Of a DNA stretch of 64,000 bases, positions 10,150 through 18,308 are shown piece after piece. The position numbers and the translations under genes were made by a program. Below the pieces are notes generated by a model. The model was not told where the DNA came from. It ran no database searches and was given only the letters and a program-made list of their open reading frames with translations. Every line of letters starts with the position of its first letter. The stretch's first letter is position 1. The stretch is from Flagellimonas marinaquae (GTDB lineage: Bacteria > Bacteroidota > Bacteroidia > Flavobacteriales > Flavobacteriaceae). The stretch lies in NCBI RefSeq assembly GCF_003992675.1, contig NZ_RZMZ01000015.1:558001-622000 (forward strand). Reading direction: 5' to 3'.

Positions 10150-12513
10150 ATGGAAAATAAGATAAGGGCATCATTTATAATCCTGTTTTTGCTTGGCTTA
10201 GCCGTGGTATCGGCACAAAGTTCACAATCGGACTTCACAAAAGAAACTTGGAAGGATCTAAAGCTCGATTTTCAAGCCAGTTTTGAAGATTCACTGGCAG
10301 TACGAAAAGAGCGCGTGATACTTCAAATCGCCAACAATCAACTACATCCTGACGAACCTCTTTTTTTTAAAGGATATCTCACCACAGAAAGCCAATTTGG
10401 AAGGTACAGCAAGAGTGGAGTTCTGAAGGTGGAGTTATTGGACAGCAGTGGAACGCTAATAAAACGACAGTACCATAAAATTGAGGACGCAATGGTTGAA
10501 GGCCAGTTGAACTTGCCCAATGAAATAGAACCGGGCAATTATACGCTAAAGGCTTATACCCGTTGGTCCCAAAACTATGGTGTTGATTTTGCAGCAAAAG
10601 AGCAAATACGAATAGGGGAGCTTTTGGACAAAGAGAAAAAGGCAAATGAAGCTAATGTTTCAATCATCCCTGAAGGGGGTACATTTTTAAGCGGACAAAA
10701 GAACAGGATAGTTGTAAAAGTTCCATCGGATGTCACCAACAAAGTGAGGCACGGAAGAATTTATGATAAAAATGGACAAGAAGTAACCAAAGTCTCCTTT
10801 TACACCTCTGGCTTGGGCACGGCCCTACTAACTCCAAAAGAGAACGAAACATATACCTTGGAATTGGAAAATGGAAAACGTTTCCCACTTCCAAAGGTAA
10901 CAACAGATGGTTTTCTATTGCACGTGAACAATCTGGATAAGGACAATGCCATAGTACGCATAACTCCCTCCGATCTGCGTGCTGGCGAAGAAGTAGAACT
11001 CATCGGAACATCAGGAGGGATAACCTATTTTAAAAAAAGCTTGAATTTCGCTAATGGAAATAGTTTGGATGTAGAACTCTTCAAACCTAACTTGCCAGAA
11101 GGCATCATCAATTTAAAGTTGGTAGACCAGCTTGGCTCCGAATTGGCTTCCAGACCTATTTGGATAGCCAGGGAAAAGCTTCGAATTGCAATTGACACCC
11201 TTTGGCAAGATAGCCCTAGCGATTTGAAAACCATCAAAATCCGAGTAACTGACAATCAAAACAGGCCTGTAAAATCACAATTGACCCTCAGCGTTAATCG
11301 AACTGAATCAAACAACCAAAGCAATACTCCTTTTACCTTCTCGGATGTTTTGGCGGGGCAGGAAGTATCCTTTTACAGGAAAGAGGCTTTTCTCAAAGAC
11401 CTTGAGGTGTTGTCTTCCGCAGGAGAGGTCAAGAAAGATGTTGTGAACGAAGGTGAAAGCACAATTGGCAATAAAAAATTCCCATATCAACAAGGATTGG
11501 AAATCATGGGCCACGCCTACGACTTGAACAATAACCTATTGACCAATACCAAAATTCAATTGGTGGCGACAAGCGAAGAAGATGTTTGGGCTGGGGAGGC
11601 ACAAACTGATGCTCAAGGCATACTTAAACTGGAGCAGATTCACATAGAGGGAACAGCAACATTGGTTGCTAGGACGGAGGGGGAGGACGTGAAATCCAGA
11701 TTGGTAAAGATCGTACCCTTCAACGGGACATTCAAGAATAGGAAAACCGAAACGAAATCTGTCAGTGGCAATACCACCAATGAGGAGTTATTTAGCGATG
11801 AGGATTCGGAAAGGACCATTGAACTGGTAGAAGTGGAAGTGGTAGAGAAGGGCAAGGAAAAGATAAAACATACCCCTGCCAAATACGGGGTGGATGTTCC
11901 TTCACATCGCATCAACCATCAAGATTTTGAAAGACCTAAAACCCTACCGCAGTTGCTTGCAGAACTTCCAGGGGTTATTGTGAGCGGAGCTGAGACCTTG
12001 AACCCATTCGTGAAGGTCATGGGTGGTTCGGGCACTATTTTATGGGTTGTGGATGGTTTCCCTTTGGCTCAAGAAGGAAGTGCTGCCCAAGTGGGTACAG
12101 CCGCTACGAGTCCTTTGGATGATGTAATGGATTTGGTCAGTGATAGGGATATTGAAAGGGTAGAGCTATTGAAGGGTCCAGAGGCCTCTATGTACGGCAG
12201 CAGGGCCTCTGCTGGTGTTTTTGTCATTTACACGAGAATGGGCAATGAGTTGGAGCATGTTTCCAGAAGTCAAAGTGCGCTGCGTTTTGAAGGGTATACG
12301 CCCGCCATTGATTTTCAAGAGTACCACAAACGCCTTTCAAAAAGAAAGAAGGAAAAAAATAAATTGCTGTATTGGAACCCAAGGCTGGAAACCGATGCAA
12401 ATGGGGAAATCCGAATTACTCTCCCTGTTATGAAGGATATATCAGCTATTGATATCGAGGTCAGTGCCAAATCTGAAGATGGAAAAATAGGCTTTTCCAA
12501 CATTACGCTTTAG
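10150..12513 (+). CDS. TonB-plug-domain protein with MG2-like N-terminal region, no barrel
   Basis: A 787-residue secreted protein. The start at 10150 gives a clear signal peptide (FIILFLLGLAVVSAQ); a longer frame from 10006 would place 48 unlikely residues in front. After the signal, RVILQIANNQLHPDEPLFFKG and the following strands resemble an alpha-2-macroglobulin MG2-type domain, followed by several Ig-like beta domains. Near residues 590-690 there is a TonB-receptor plug: ELPGVIVSGAE, GTILWVVDGFPL and ERVELLKGPEASMYG. The 22-strand barrel that normally follows is absent; instead a short C-terminal region follows. It is probably a periplasmic or outer-membrane-associated interaction protein rather than a transporter. 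Partner unknown. Confidence 0.8.
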   Translation: MENKIRASFIILFLLGLAVVSAQSSQSDFTKETWKDLKLDFQASFEDSLAVRKERVILQIANNQLHPDEPLFFKGYLTTESQFGRYSKSGVLKVELLDSSGTLIKRQYHKIEDAMVEGQLNLPNEIEPGNYTLKAYTRWSQNYGVDFAAKEQIRIGELLDKEKKANEANVSIIPEGGTFLSGQKNRIVVKVPSDVTNKVRHGRIYDKNGQEVTKVSFYTSGLGTALLTPKENETYTLELENGKRFPLPKVTTDGFLLHVNNLDKDNAIVRITPSDLRAGEEVELIGTSGGITYFKKSLNFANGNSLDVELFKPNLPEGIINLKLVDQLGSELASRPIWIAREKLRIAIDTLWQDSPSDLKTIKIRVTDNQNRPVKSQLTLSVNRTESNNQSNTPFTFSDVLAGQEVSFYRKEAFLKDLEVLSSAGEVKKDVVNEGESTIGNKKFPYQQGLEIMGHAYDLNNNLLTNTKIQLVATSEEDVWAGEAQTDAQGILKLEQIHIEGTATLVARTEGEDVKSRLVKIVPFNGTFKNRKTETKSVSGNTTNEELFSDEDSERTIELVEVEVVEKGKEKIKHTPAKYGVDVPSHRINHQDFERPKTLPQLLAELPGVIVSGAETLNPFVKVMGGSGTILWVVDGFPLAQEGSAAQVGTAATSPLDDVMDLVSDRDIERVELLKGPEASMYGSRASAGVFVIYTRMGNELEHVSRSQSALRFEGYTPAIDFQEYHKRLSKRKKEKNKLLYWNPRLETDANGEIRITLPVMKDISAIDIEVSAKSEDGKIGFSNITL

Positions 12514-12535
12514 TCGGGCATGGAACAATAAAAAA

Positions 12536-12676
12536 AGGCTGTCTAAAAAAGCAGTTTACCTGTCAGTTCGAGCGCACGCCTGCAGCAGGCAGGCGATATA
12601 ATACGCATTCATAATCAATAGGTTTTGACTTTGATCAACCTGACAAATGCCAAATATTACCGCTTTTTAGACAGCC
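12536..12676 (+). repeat. 141-bp interspersed repeat with terminal inverted repeats, copy A
   Basis: It begins AGGCTGTCTAAAAA and ends with the complement TTTTTAGACAGCCT, giving terminal inverted repeats of about 17 bp. Inside are TGTCAGTTCGAGCGCA and a smaller hairpin CGCCTGCAGCAGGCAGGCG. A second copy lies at 33193-33334 in the opposite orientation. It sits between two convergent genes and the outer stem is flanked by A- and T-rich runs, so it could also terminate both. No transposase is present, which fits a MITE-like or BIME-like element. Confidence 0.75.
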
Positions 12677-12700
12677 TCTTCTTTTCTATTACTACATGGA

Positions 12701-13345
12701 TTATGCAGCGTTCAACTGCTGGATTTCCATTTCCTTAAGCTTCCGAAGGGCTTCGGATTTAGAGTTCACATTGAGTTTCACATAAATGTTTTGGATGTGA
12801 AAATTAACGGCACTGGGGGTTACAAAGAGCTTGTCGGCAATCATTTTATAGGTGAAACCCTGTGTGAGCAATTCCACAATTTCGTTCTCTTTTTTGGAGA
12901 ACATTTCGAAGGATTTGGTCTGGAACGAATCAATGATTTTTTTCGCCACATCAAGCTCCAAGGCTACACCATGTTGCCCAAGCGCATCCAGCGCATTAAA
13001 GAGCCTGTCTTTGGTAATAGGTTTGATGAGGTAGCCACTGGCCCCTTTAGTAAAAGCCTCCTTAATGAGCTTAAAATCGTTTTTTTGGCTCATCATCAGC
13101 ACTTTTAAATTTTCGTTCTTTCGGTAAAAGTACTCCAGACCATCAATTCCTGATATTCCGTTGAGCATGGCTTCACAGATAATAATATCCGGATGGGACC
13201 GTCCAAAATTGGACAAAAGCGTGTGTACGGAGGGGTAGATTCCATGCAGCTCGTACTGCTCATTGTCTTGAAAATACTGGGTGTAAATGCCGCCAAGCAT
13301 ATCATCGTTATCGATGATGGCAATTTTTAATGAATTTGTTTTCAT
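12701..13345 (-). CDS. LuxR/NarL-type response regulator with Glu at the phospho-acceptor position
   Basis: A 214-residue regulator: receiver domain (about 6-125) and GerE-type helix-turn-helix (about 150-205; LLTQGFTYKMIADKLFVTPSAVNFHIQNIY as a continuous helix set). The acidic pocket (IDNDD, residues 11-15), Ser86 and Lys108 of GYLIKP are kept, but the phospho-acceptor aligns with Glu58 in PDIIICEAML, with a small insertion after it. The codon at 13172-13174 is clearly Glu. It may act without phosphorylation or be held in an active-like state (inference). No histidine kinase is nearby. Its start carries the CCCCCAAATCT leader box. Confidence 0.9.
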   Translation of the reverse strand: MKTNSLKIAIIDNDDMLGGIYTQYFQDNEQYELHGIYPSVHTLLSNFGRSHPDIIICEAMLNGISGIDGLEYFYRKNENLKVLMMSQKNDFKLIKEAFTKGASGYLIKPITKDRLFNALDALGQHGVALELDVAKKIIDSFQTKSFEMFSKKENEIVELLTQGFTYKMIADKLFVTPSAVNFHIQNIYVKLNVNSKSEALRKLKEMEIQQLNAA

Positions 13346-13353
13346 GATAAGAA

Positions 13354-13364
13354 AGATTTGGGGG
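13354..13364 (-). promoter_or_regulatory. CCCCCAAATCT leader box before the response regulator
   Basis: Read on the minus strand, CCCCCAAATCT lies 8 nt before the ATG at 13345, where a Shine-Dalgarno site would be. The same box at nearly the same spacing precedes the PD40 gene (14885-14895), and a shorter version precedes a micro-ORF (13648-13656). A shared translational or post-transcriptional element is the simplest reading. Confidence 0.55.
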
Positions 13365-13573
13365 ATTCATACTGTTACATCATGTGTATTGTAGGTTAAG
13401 ATTTGGACAATAGTGTCCATTCTCCCGCTTTTGAAGTTGGGATAAACCTCAGCAAATCGGATAGTATGCCAGCAAAGGGCATCCTCCGGAAAGCCAAATT
13501 GGTTTTCTTCAAAAATGGGTATGACCCAAATAGGACCAAGCGCTAAAAAAATGTTTAGTTGAGGTTTGTCTCG

Positions 13574-13639
13574 CTAAAAAAGTAGATGGAAAAGAGGTTT
13601 TGGGACTCCTTTTTTCAGTGTGTTGTAATTTCTGTTCAT
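13574..13639 (-). CDS. Possible 21-residue micro-ORF under a leader box
   Basis: The ATG at 13639 opens 21 codons (starting MNRNYNTLKK, ending in a hydrophobic PLFHLLF) and stops at TAG 13574. It is noted only because its upstream region repeats the leader seen before the two flanking genes: CCCAAATCT followed 8 nt later by TCATG. It could be a leader peptide, a decayed gene start or a decoy for the same regulator. Its length alone would be chance-level. Confidence 0.3.
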   Translation of the reverse strand: MNRNYNTLKKGVPKPLFHLLF

Positions 13640-13647
13640 GACTTAAT

Positions 13648-13656
13648 AGATTTGGG
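13648..13656 (-). promoter_or_regulatory. CCCAAATCT leader box before the micro-ORF
   Basis: On the minus strand, TACAATCCCAAATCTATTAAGTC precedes the ATG at 13639 in two parts: the box (CCCAAATCT) and an AT-rich 8-nt spacer ending in TC. It has three Cs where the two neighbours have five, but the rest and the spacing match. Confidence 0.4.
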
Positions 13657-13819
13657 ATTGTATTATTTCAATAGTGAATTTAGAATTTTTTAACTACCAA
13701 AAGGAATTTTTGTAGTGATTTTCGTTCAAATGCATATTTTGAATAAGCTCTCAAGGGCGGATGGATGAATGAAGGGGAGTGTAGTATATATGCAAAACAT
13801 TGATTTTCAAATTATTGCA

Positions 13820-13856
13820 TAAAAAAAATAGGATGCCGTCCCATCAGCATCCTATT
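13820..13856 (-). terminator. Rho-independent terminator of the PD40 gene
   Basis: On the minus strand a perfect 10-bp stem AATAGGATGC / GCATCCTATT with a 10-nt loop runs into eight T. It lies about 180 nt after the PD40 stop codon, so that transcript has a long 3' tail. Confidence 0.85.
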
Positions 13857-14034
13857 CTTGAAGTAAATCGGTCAGATTGAAATAATACAACCCGTTTTCT
13901 AATGATAGTCTGTCAGTTTCCCCCTGTCTTTCTTATCATCGTCATGAGTGTTTCTGAATTTCGGCTATGAAACAACATCATAAGACACAATCAGGTTTAT
14001 TGACCGATTCAATAAAGTCGTTGGCAATCAATTA

Positions 14035-14877
14035 TTAGTCTTCGTCCTGGAATGAGGTGTCCACATAGTCGTAGGCATTCCCATTCATAGCAGTTTGGAG
14101 TCCTGTACCTCCATCAGCAACATCATTGTACTGATCCCGCTTACTTGAACGTCCGTAGGCCACTGTATATTGTGATACAGTATTGTTGAAACCTCTATTG
14201 GAGACCACAAAACCCATTTTTTTCTCAGGGCTCAACTGAATGGCATACTCATCGCTGTTGGTGTTGATGTGGGCACCTAGGTTTACTGATGTGGTCAAGG
14301 TGTTCTTTACCACTTGGGAGGCATAAAGGTCCAATCCGCCAAAGCCATCCCTTCCTTCGGAAGCAAAGAACAGCAAGGTTTCATTGTAGATGCTGGGGTA
14401 CAGTTCATCCTCTTTGGTGTTCACCTTTGGGCCAAGGTTTTTGGATACGCCCACGGAGCCATCCGCAGCAATATCGGCCACATAAATATCGTATTTGCCA
14501 AAGGTTCCTTTCATGTTGGAGGCAAAGAACAGGCGTGTTCCATCCCCGGTTACGGTTGGGTGCTTGGCAGAGTAGTGTTTGGGACAAACCTCCAATTGGG
14601 TGATGTTCGTCCATTCGCCATTGATATTTTCTGCACGGTAAATATGGTACACCAATTCTTTCTTGGAGAATACACCGTAAAGTGGCTTTTCATAGGTTCC
14701 CTTGCTGAAATAGGCAGTTTTTCCATCTTTGGTGATGGACATGGAAGGTACGTAACCATCAACTGTGGACACACTTCCTTCCATAGTGTCATTAATTTGG
14801 TCTGATTGCGCTGTACTGTTTTGACTGACTAGAAACATTCCTGAAACAAGTAGGCTGTAAATTGTAGATCGTGTCAT
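14035..14877 (-). CDS. Secreted PD40 (WD40-like beta-propeller) repeat protein
   Basis: A 280-residue protein with a signal peptide (YSLLVSGMFLVSQNSTAQ). Several propeller blades are visible, each with the PD40 pattern of a tyrosine/phenylalanine-rich strand and a D-G-x-x turn: SITKDGKTAYFSKG, TVTGDGTRLFFASN, SIYNETLLFFASEGRDGFGG and QLSPEKKMGFVVSNR. It resembles the propeller half of flavobacterial OmpA-PD40 proteins, but there is no OmpA domain. The leader box CCCCCAAATCT precedes the ATG, as for the response regulator downstream. Probably periplasmic or surface-associated; role unknown. Confidence 0.82.
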   Translation of the reverse strand: MTRSTIYSLLVSGMFLVSQNSTAQSDQINDTMEGSVSTVDGYVPSMSITKDGKTAYFSKGTYEKPLYGVFSKKELVYHIYRAENINGEWTNITQLEVCPKHYSAKHPTVTGDGTRLFFASNMKGTFGKYDIYVADIAADGSVGVSKNLGPKVNTKEDELYPSIYNETLLFFASEGRDGFGGLDLYASQVVKNTLTTSVNLGAHINTNSDEYAIQLSPEKKMGFVVSNRGFNNTVSQYTVAYGRSSKRDQYNDVADGGTGLQTAMNGNAYDYVDTSFQDED

Positions 14878-14884
14878 GATGTAT

Positions 14885-14895
14885 AGATTTGGGGG
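14885..14895 (-). promoter_or_regulatory. CCCCCAAATCT leader box before the PD40 gene
   Basis: The minus-strand sequence TTAACCCCCAAATCTATACA lies just before TCATG. About 15 nt further upstream is GATCTTTG, a partial Bacteroidota -7 element, which would place the box close to the mRNA 5' end. Confidence 0.55.
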
Positions 14896-15052
14896 TTAAT
14901 ACATCACAAAGATCAAAAACATTCCGCCGGAATACTTATGAATTTTTCATAGGTTTTCACTTTTAACGGATAAAAAGTGCATTTCAACGAATATTTTTTC
15001 GGTATTTAACAGTTGCCAAAGCTTTAAATCGCATTTAATCGGACTTTTAGTG

Positions 15053-15445
15053 TCATTTGTCCCATAACTTACCAATGGGGATTTGCTTTCGGTTAATCCA
15101 AACCAGTGCCATACAGAAAATTAAAGTGACCAAGGCCAATATAAATAAAGTGCCGCCATCATTTTGAACAACAACTCCCAACTTCGTCACATGGGAGAAT
15201 AGGGCCCCTGCCATAATGCCCATACCCAATAGGGCCCCTAGCCAAGTAGTTTTTGGTACCATAATAAGAATGGCAATGATCAATTCGGCCACGCCCAGAC
15301 CAATTCTTCCCCAAGGCTCCAAGCCCAATTGTTCAAAAATGAAGACAGATTCCGGTGCAGCGGAAAACTTAAAATAAAGGGTCTGCAGTAAAATAATGGC
15401 GGGGACAAGTCGCAGTATCAAGCTCAAAATGGATTTTGTTGTCAT
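15053..15445 (-). CDS. DoxX-family membrane protein
   Basis: A 130-residue protein with four predicted membrane helices (SLILRLVPAIILLQTLYF, LGVAELIIAILIMVP, LGALLGMGIMAGALFSHV, LFILALVTLIFCMALVW). The loop FIFEQLGLEPWGRIG and the Gly-rich second helix are typical of DoxX/DoxD-like proteins, which are linked to quinone or redox functions in some bacteria and are uncharacterised in most. It stands alone, divergent from the thioredoxin lipoprotein. Confidence 0.85.
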   Translation of the reverse strand: MTTKSILSLILRLVPAIILLQTLYFKFSAAPESVFIFEQLGLEPWGRIGLGVAELIIAILIMVPKTTWLGALLGMGIMAGALFSHVTKLGVVVQNDGGTLFILALVTLIFCMALVWINRKQIPIGKLWDK

Positions 15446-15598
15446 TTGTTTATTCGATTTTGTTGAATGCTAACTTGGTCGTAATTAGACTCTTCAAATA
15501 ACTCATGGCTTATAAACTTGCCATCTGCGTGTTACCTGTTACTTTGTGATGGATGTATGTATCAGCTGACAAATGGAGAAATAGTTATTTTTATCGGC

Positions 15599-16789
15599 AT
15601 GAAAAAAGTATTGATACCCGCCCTCATCTTTTTATTGTTGATGCAATCTTGTTCCAAGGAAGCATGGTTATCGGGAAACCTGAAGATATCCAATCCGAAA
15701 GATTGGAATCCCACAATTTACTTGGTACAGCCCGAAAAGTTCAGTGATGCCGCCCAAAGTTTTGTGGGACAAGTGCTGGACTCTGCCGCAGTGGCCGAAG
15801 ATGGTAGTTTCGCGTTTTCGGAATCCTTAGCAATGGAGGATGCCACCTTACTACTGCTCGTAGTGCAGCGGAAGGGGGAGCGGTATGCCAGCCGATTGAT
15901 CAATGAGAACCCAGCTACGGATAATTATTTTCCGTTGGTGTATGAGTCCGGCACCCCTTTGCGAATTGATGCTGACATAGCACATATGCAATCGAGTTTG
16001 TCGATTGTAGAGCCATCACCTGTGAATGAGACAATGCTGAAACTAAGGGATTTGCGTATGGAGGCATTTAAATACCATTTTGGAACGGAAAATAGCCTAA
16101 ATGAAACAGATGAAGGACTATTAGAGCGGGAGAAAAATTTGAAAGCATATCAGGAAAAGTTGATTGATTTCGCTGATGCTACCGAGCACCTAGTGCCTGC
16201 ACTTATGGCCCTTCGATGGGCTAGTCCGGAAGGGAACTACGAGCGAATCGCCGAACGGATACATGCCCAATCCAAAAAATGGAACGAAGTATATCCTAAC
16301 CATCCTTGGGTCAGCGAATTGAAAACGATAGCTGATAAAAAAAAGCTGCCCGTTCTCTTGGGTGATACCCTGCCGGATTTGCTTTTGCCTTTGCAAACAG
16401 GGGAAACCCTTTCCATTTTGGAACTGGGAAAGGGGAAAGAGCTGGTGCTATTGGATATTTGGGCGTCTTGGTGTGCCCCATGTCGGGTGGAGAATAGGAA
16501 TATACTTGTTCCGCTATGGGAACAATATCATGATGAAGGCTTCCAGATTGTCGCATATGGGCTGGAGAGCAGCAGGACTGCTTGGCAGAATGCCATAGAA
16601 CGAGACGGTGCCCATCGATGGCTTCATGCATCACACTTGGAGGGAGATCAAAACCCGGTAATGGATACGCTAAGGCTACGTACAATTCCAGCCAACTTTT
16701 TAATGGATAAAGAAGGTAAGGTGTTGGCCAAAAACTTGCATGGTCAGGACTTGGTTGATTTTGTTGGGAAGTATTTGGGCAAGAAGTAA
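15599..16789 (+). CDS. Thioredoxin-domain lipoprotein (TlpA/ResA-like)
   Basis: A 396-residue lipoprotein; the start at 15599 yields a signal ending in the lipobox LLMQSC (Cys near 17). Residues of about 20-120 form a beta-rich DUF4369-like region, followed by a helical linker and a C-terminal thioredoxin domain with DIWASWCAPCRVENR (redox CAPC) and a cis-Pro near IPANFLMD. Such proteins work at the periplasmic face of the outer or inner membrane in thiol-disulfide exchange. It is divergent from DoxX and converges on the broken membrane gene (5-nt gap). Confidence 0.88.
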   Translation: MKKVLIPALIFLLLMQSCSKEAWLSGNLKISNPKDWNPTIYLVQPEKFSDAAQSFVGQVLDSAAVAEDGSFAFSESLAMEDATLLLLVVQRKGERYASRLINENPATDNYFPLVYESGTPLRIDADIAHMQSSLSIVEPSPVNETMLKLRDLRMEAFKYHFGTENSLNETDEGLLEREKNLKAYQEKLIDFADATEHLVPALMALRWASPEGNYERIAERIHAQSKKWNEVYPNHPWVSELKTIADKKKLPVLLGDTLPDLLLPLQTGETLSILELGKGKELVLLDIWASWCAPCRVENRNILVPLWEQYHDEGFQIVAYGLESSRTAWQNAIERDGAHRWLHASHLEGDQNPVMDTLRLRTIPANFLMDKEGKVLAKNLHGQDLVDFVGKYLGKK

Positions 16790-16794
16790 GGTAT

Positions 16795-17244
16795 CTACAA
16801 AAATTGATAAAAATAATTAAAGGAAAGCTCAATGATTACTCCCAAGGCAAAACTTCCGATGACCTCCAATAAGGAAATTCGTCCAAGATTGAAAGTATTG
16901 GAAAATGCCAGATACAACGACCAAATAGAACAAACTATAAAAACAATGGTTGCATAAATAGGAGCGTTGGAACCAAAAAGTCCTGCCAAATTGAATATTG
17001 GGTCCAATAAGGAGGTGAAAGCGAAAAGGGCAAGAGCGAAATTGCTTTTTTTATCGCCTTTTTAGAGATAAAAACCTGCTATAAATAACTCAATACATAT
17101 GGCAATAGGGCCAAATTGACCGTAATATTTGGGCTTAAAATAGGCGCCTAGATTTTGAGGAAAGACACTATTTGAGTAAAAAATAATTGCAAACACCAGA
17201 GCTATAGTCATAAAAATGACAGCATTTAATTTTCTTTTTTTCAT
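16795..17244 (-). pseudogene. Small multi-pass membrane protein interrupted by one in-frame TAA
   Basis: Two short frames lie in exactly the same reading frame, separated only by a TAA at 17062-17064. Reading through it gives one coherent protein of about 149 residues starting at the ATG 17244 (MKKRKLNAVIF) with about five membrane segments; the stop falls in the hydrophilic loop between GFYL and KGDKKSNF. The downstream half has no ATG of its own. A single-base nonsense mutation, a sequencing error or programmed read-through are the options; the mutation is most likely. Family not recognised. It follows the TolB-like lipoprotein by 44 nt. Confidence 0.65.
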
Positions 17245-17288
17245 GACTTGGCTGAGCTTATATAAAATTGTGCGAAAAGTATTCCGCC

Positions 17289-18236
17289 TTATTCCCCAGA
17301 TTTCCAAATAAAATTCGGAGCCTGTTGATAGGTAAAGGTATCATCGGTCAAAATCTTTAACTCTTTGGTTTCCCAGTTCATCAACCCAATATGGAATTGG
17401 GATTGTTTATCATCAAAAAGCTCAATGGCCAACCATTTCCCATCCGGACTCCAATCATGCCACCCTTCATTTTGGGGGTTGTCGGTCAGTTTCCAGGTTT
17501 TGCTACCGTCCAAGCTTACGGCGTACAAACTGTACTTACCGTTCTGCATACTTTGGTAGGTAACAAAGTTTTCCGTAGGGTGCAGCTTTGGTGCACCGGC
17601 CCGATACCCATATTTTCCTGCCGTGGAGTCTTTTTCCGGGTAGTGGGTCAATTGTTTTAAGTTGTTGCCGTCGGTGTCGATAATGTATAGTTCTTCGTTA
17701 AAACCATCGATGTTCTTGCTCACCGTTTTACCACCCCTAAAAACTACCTGCTCACCATCGTTTACAAACAAAGGGTCCGCGGCAAAGCCCAATCCAGTAT
17801 CCAGCCGATTTATAATGTTCCCATTTTTTTCTAGAATGTAAAAGGTGTTTTTCATGATGAGTTTGGGCTTCACGATGAGTTCCGTACCATCGTTTCTGCT
17901 GCTCATCCAACTGTCGGCCAACTCCAGTTCCGATACTTTTTGGACGTTTTCGCCCTTAAAATTGCTCTTGTACAAATAATAGCAACGTTTGCAGGCGTCT
18001 CTATCTGAAATGAAATACAAATCATCTTCAAAGGAATAGTAGGTCCATTCCACATTGGGGAAATCGGTGATGTTTGTTTTGTTGGAACCATCCAGATTCA
18101 TCGCGTACACTTCGTAGTTGTCGATGTCTGGGTCTCTCAAAACATTGTAGACCAATCCCAGTTCAGCCTCGTCATTTTTTGAGTTGCACGATACCAGCAA
18201 AATCAAAAGTCCAAGAATAGTAACTCCTTTACCCAT
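17289..18236 (-). CDS. TolB/PD40-like beta-propeller lipoprotein
   Basis: A 315-residue lipoprotein: signal MGKGVTILGLLILLVSCNSK with lipobox LLVSC. The body contains TolB-type propeller blades: YEVYAMNLDGSNKTNIT, YSLYAVSLDGSKTWKLTDN and WHDWSPDGKWLAIE. A Cys-x-x-Cys (ACKRCYYLY) lies near residue 85. TolB propellers bind partner proteins in the periplasm; here there is no Tol-Pal context, so this is a stand-alone propeller. It may form a unit with the broken membrane gene downstream. Confidence 0.85.
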   Translation of the reverse strand: MGKGVTILGLLILLVSCNSKNDEAELGLVYNVLRDPDIDNYEVYAMNLDGSNKTNITDFPNVEWTYYSFEDDLYFISDRDACKRCYYLYKSNFKGENVQKVSELELADSWMSSRNDGTELIVKPKLIMKNTFYILEKNGNIINRLDTGLGFAADPLFVNDGEQVVFRGGKTVSKNIDGFNEELYIIDTDGNNLKQLTHYPEKDSTAGKYGYRAGAPKLHPTENFVTYQSMQNGKYSLYAVSLDGSKTWKLTDNPQNEGWHDWSPDGKWLAIELFDDKQSQFHIGLMNWETKELKILTDDTFTYQQAPNFIWKSGE

Positions 18237-18308
18237 GATGTGTTTAGTTTGTTTAAGTTTTTATGGGTTTGAAGTTACTAAACTCCCATAATTTTCAAAA
18301 AGTTCTTT

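Larger units (their letters stand above)
13346..14034. other. 689-nt intergenic region between the PD40 gene and the response regulator
   Basis: It holds, in minus-strand order, an untranslated tail, a terminator (13820-13856), an AT-rich stretch, a leader box with a 21-codon ORF (13574-13639), and about 200 nt before the response regulator. Apart from these I see no gene. An arm TCGGTCA near 13866 and its complement TGACCGA near 14000 bracket the tail. Confidence 0.6.

Noticed and set aside
13827..13856. Hairpin read as a + strand terminator
   Set aside because: The poly-T is on the minus strand, and the PD40 gene is the transcript that ends there.
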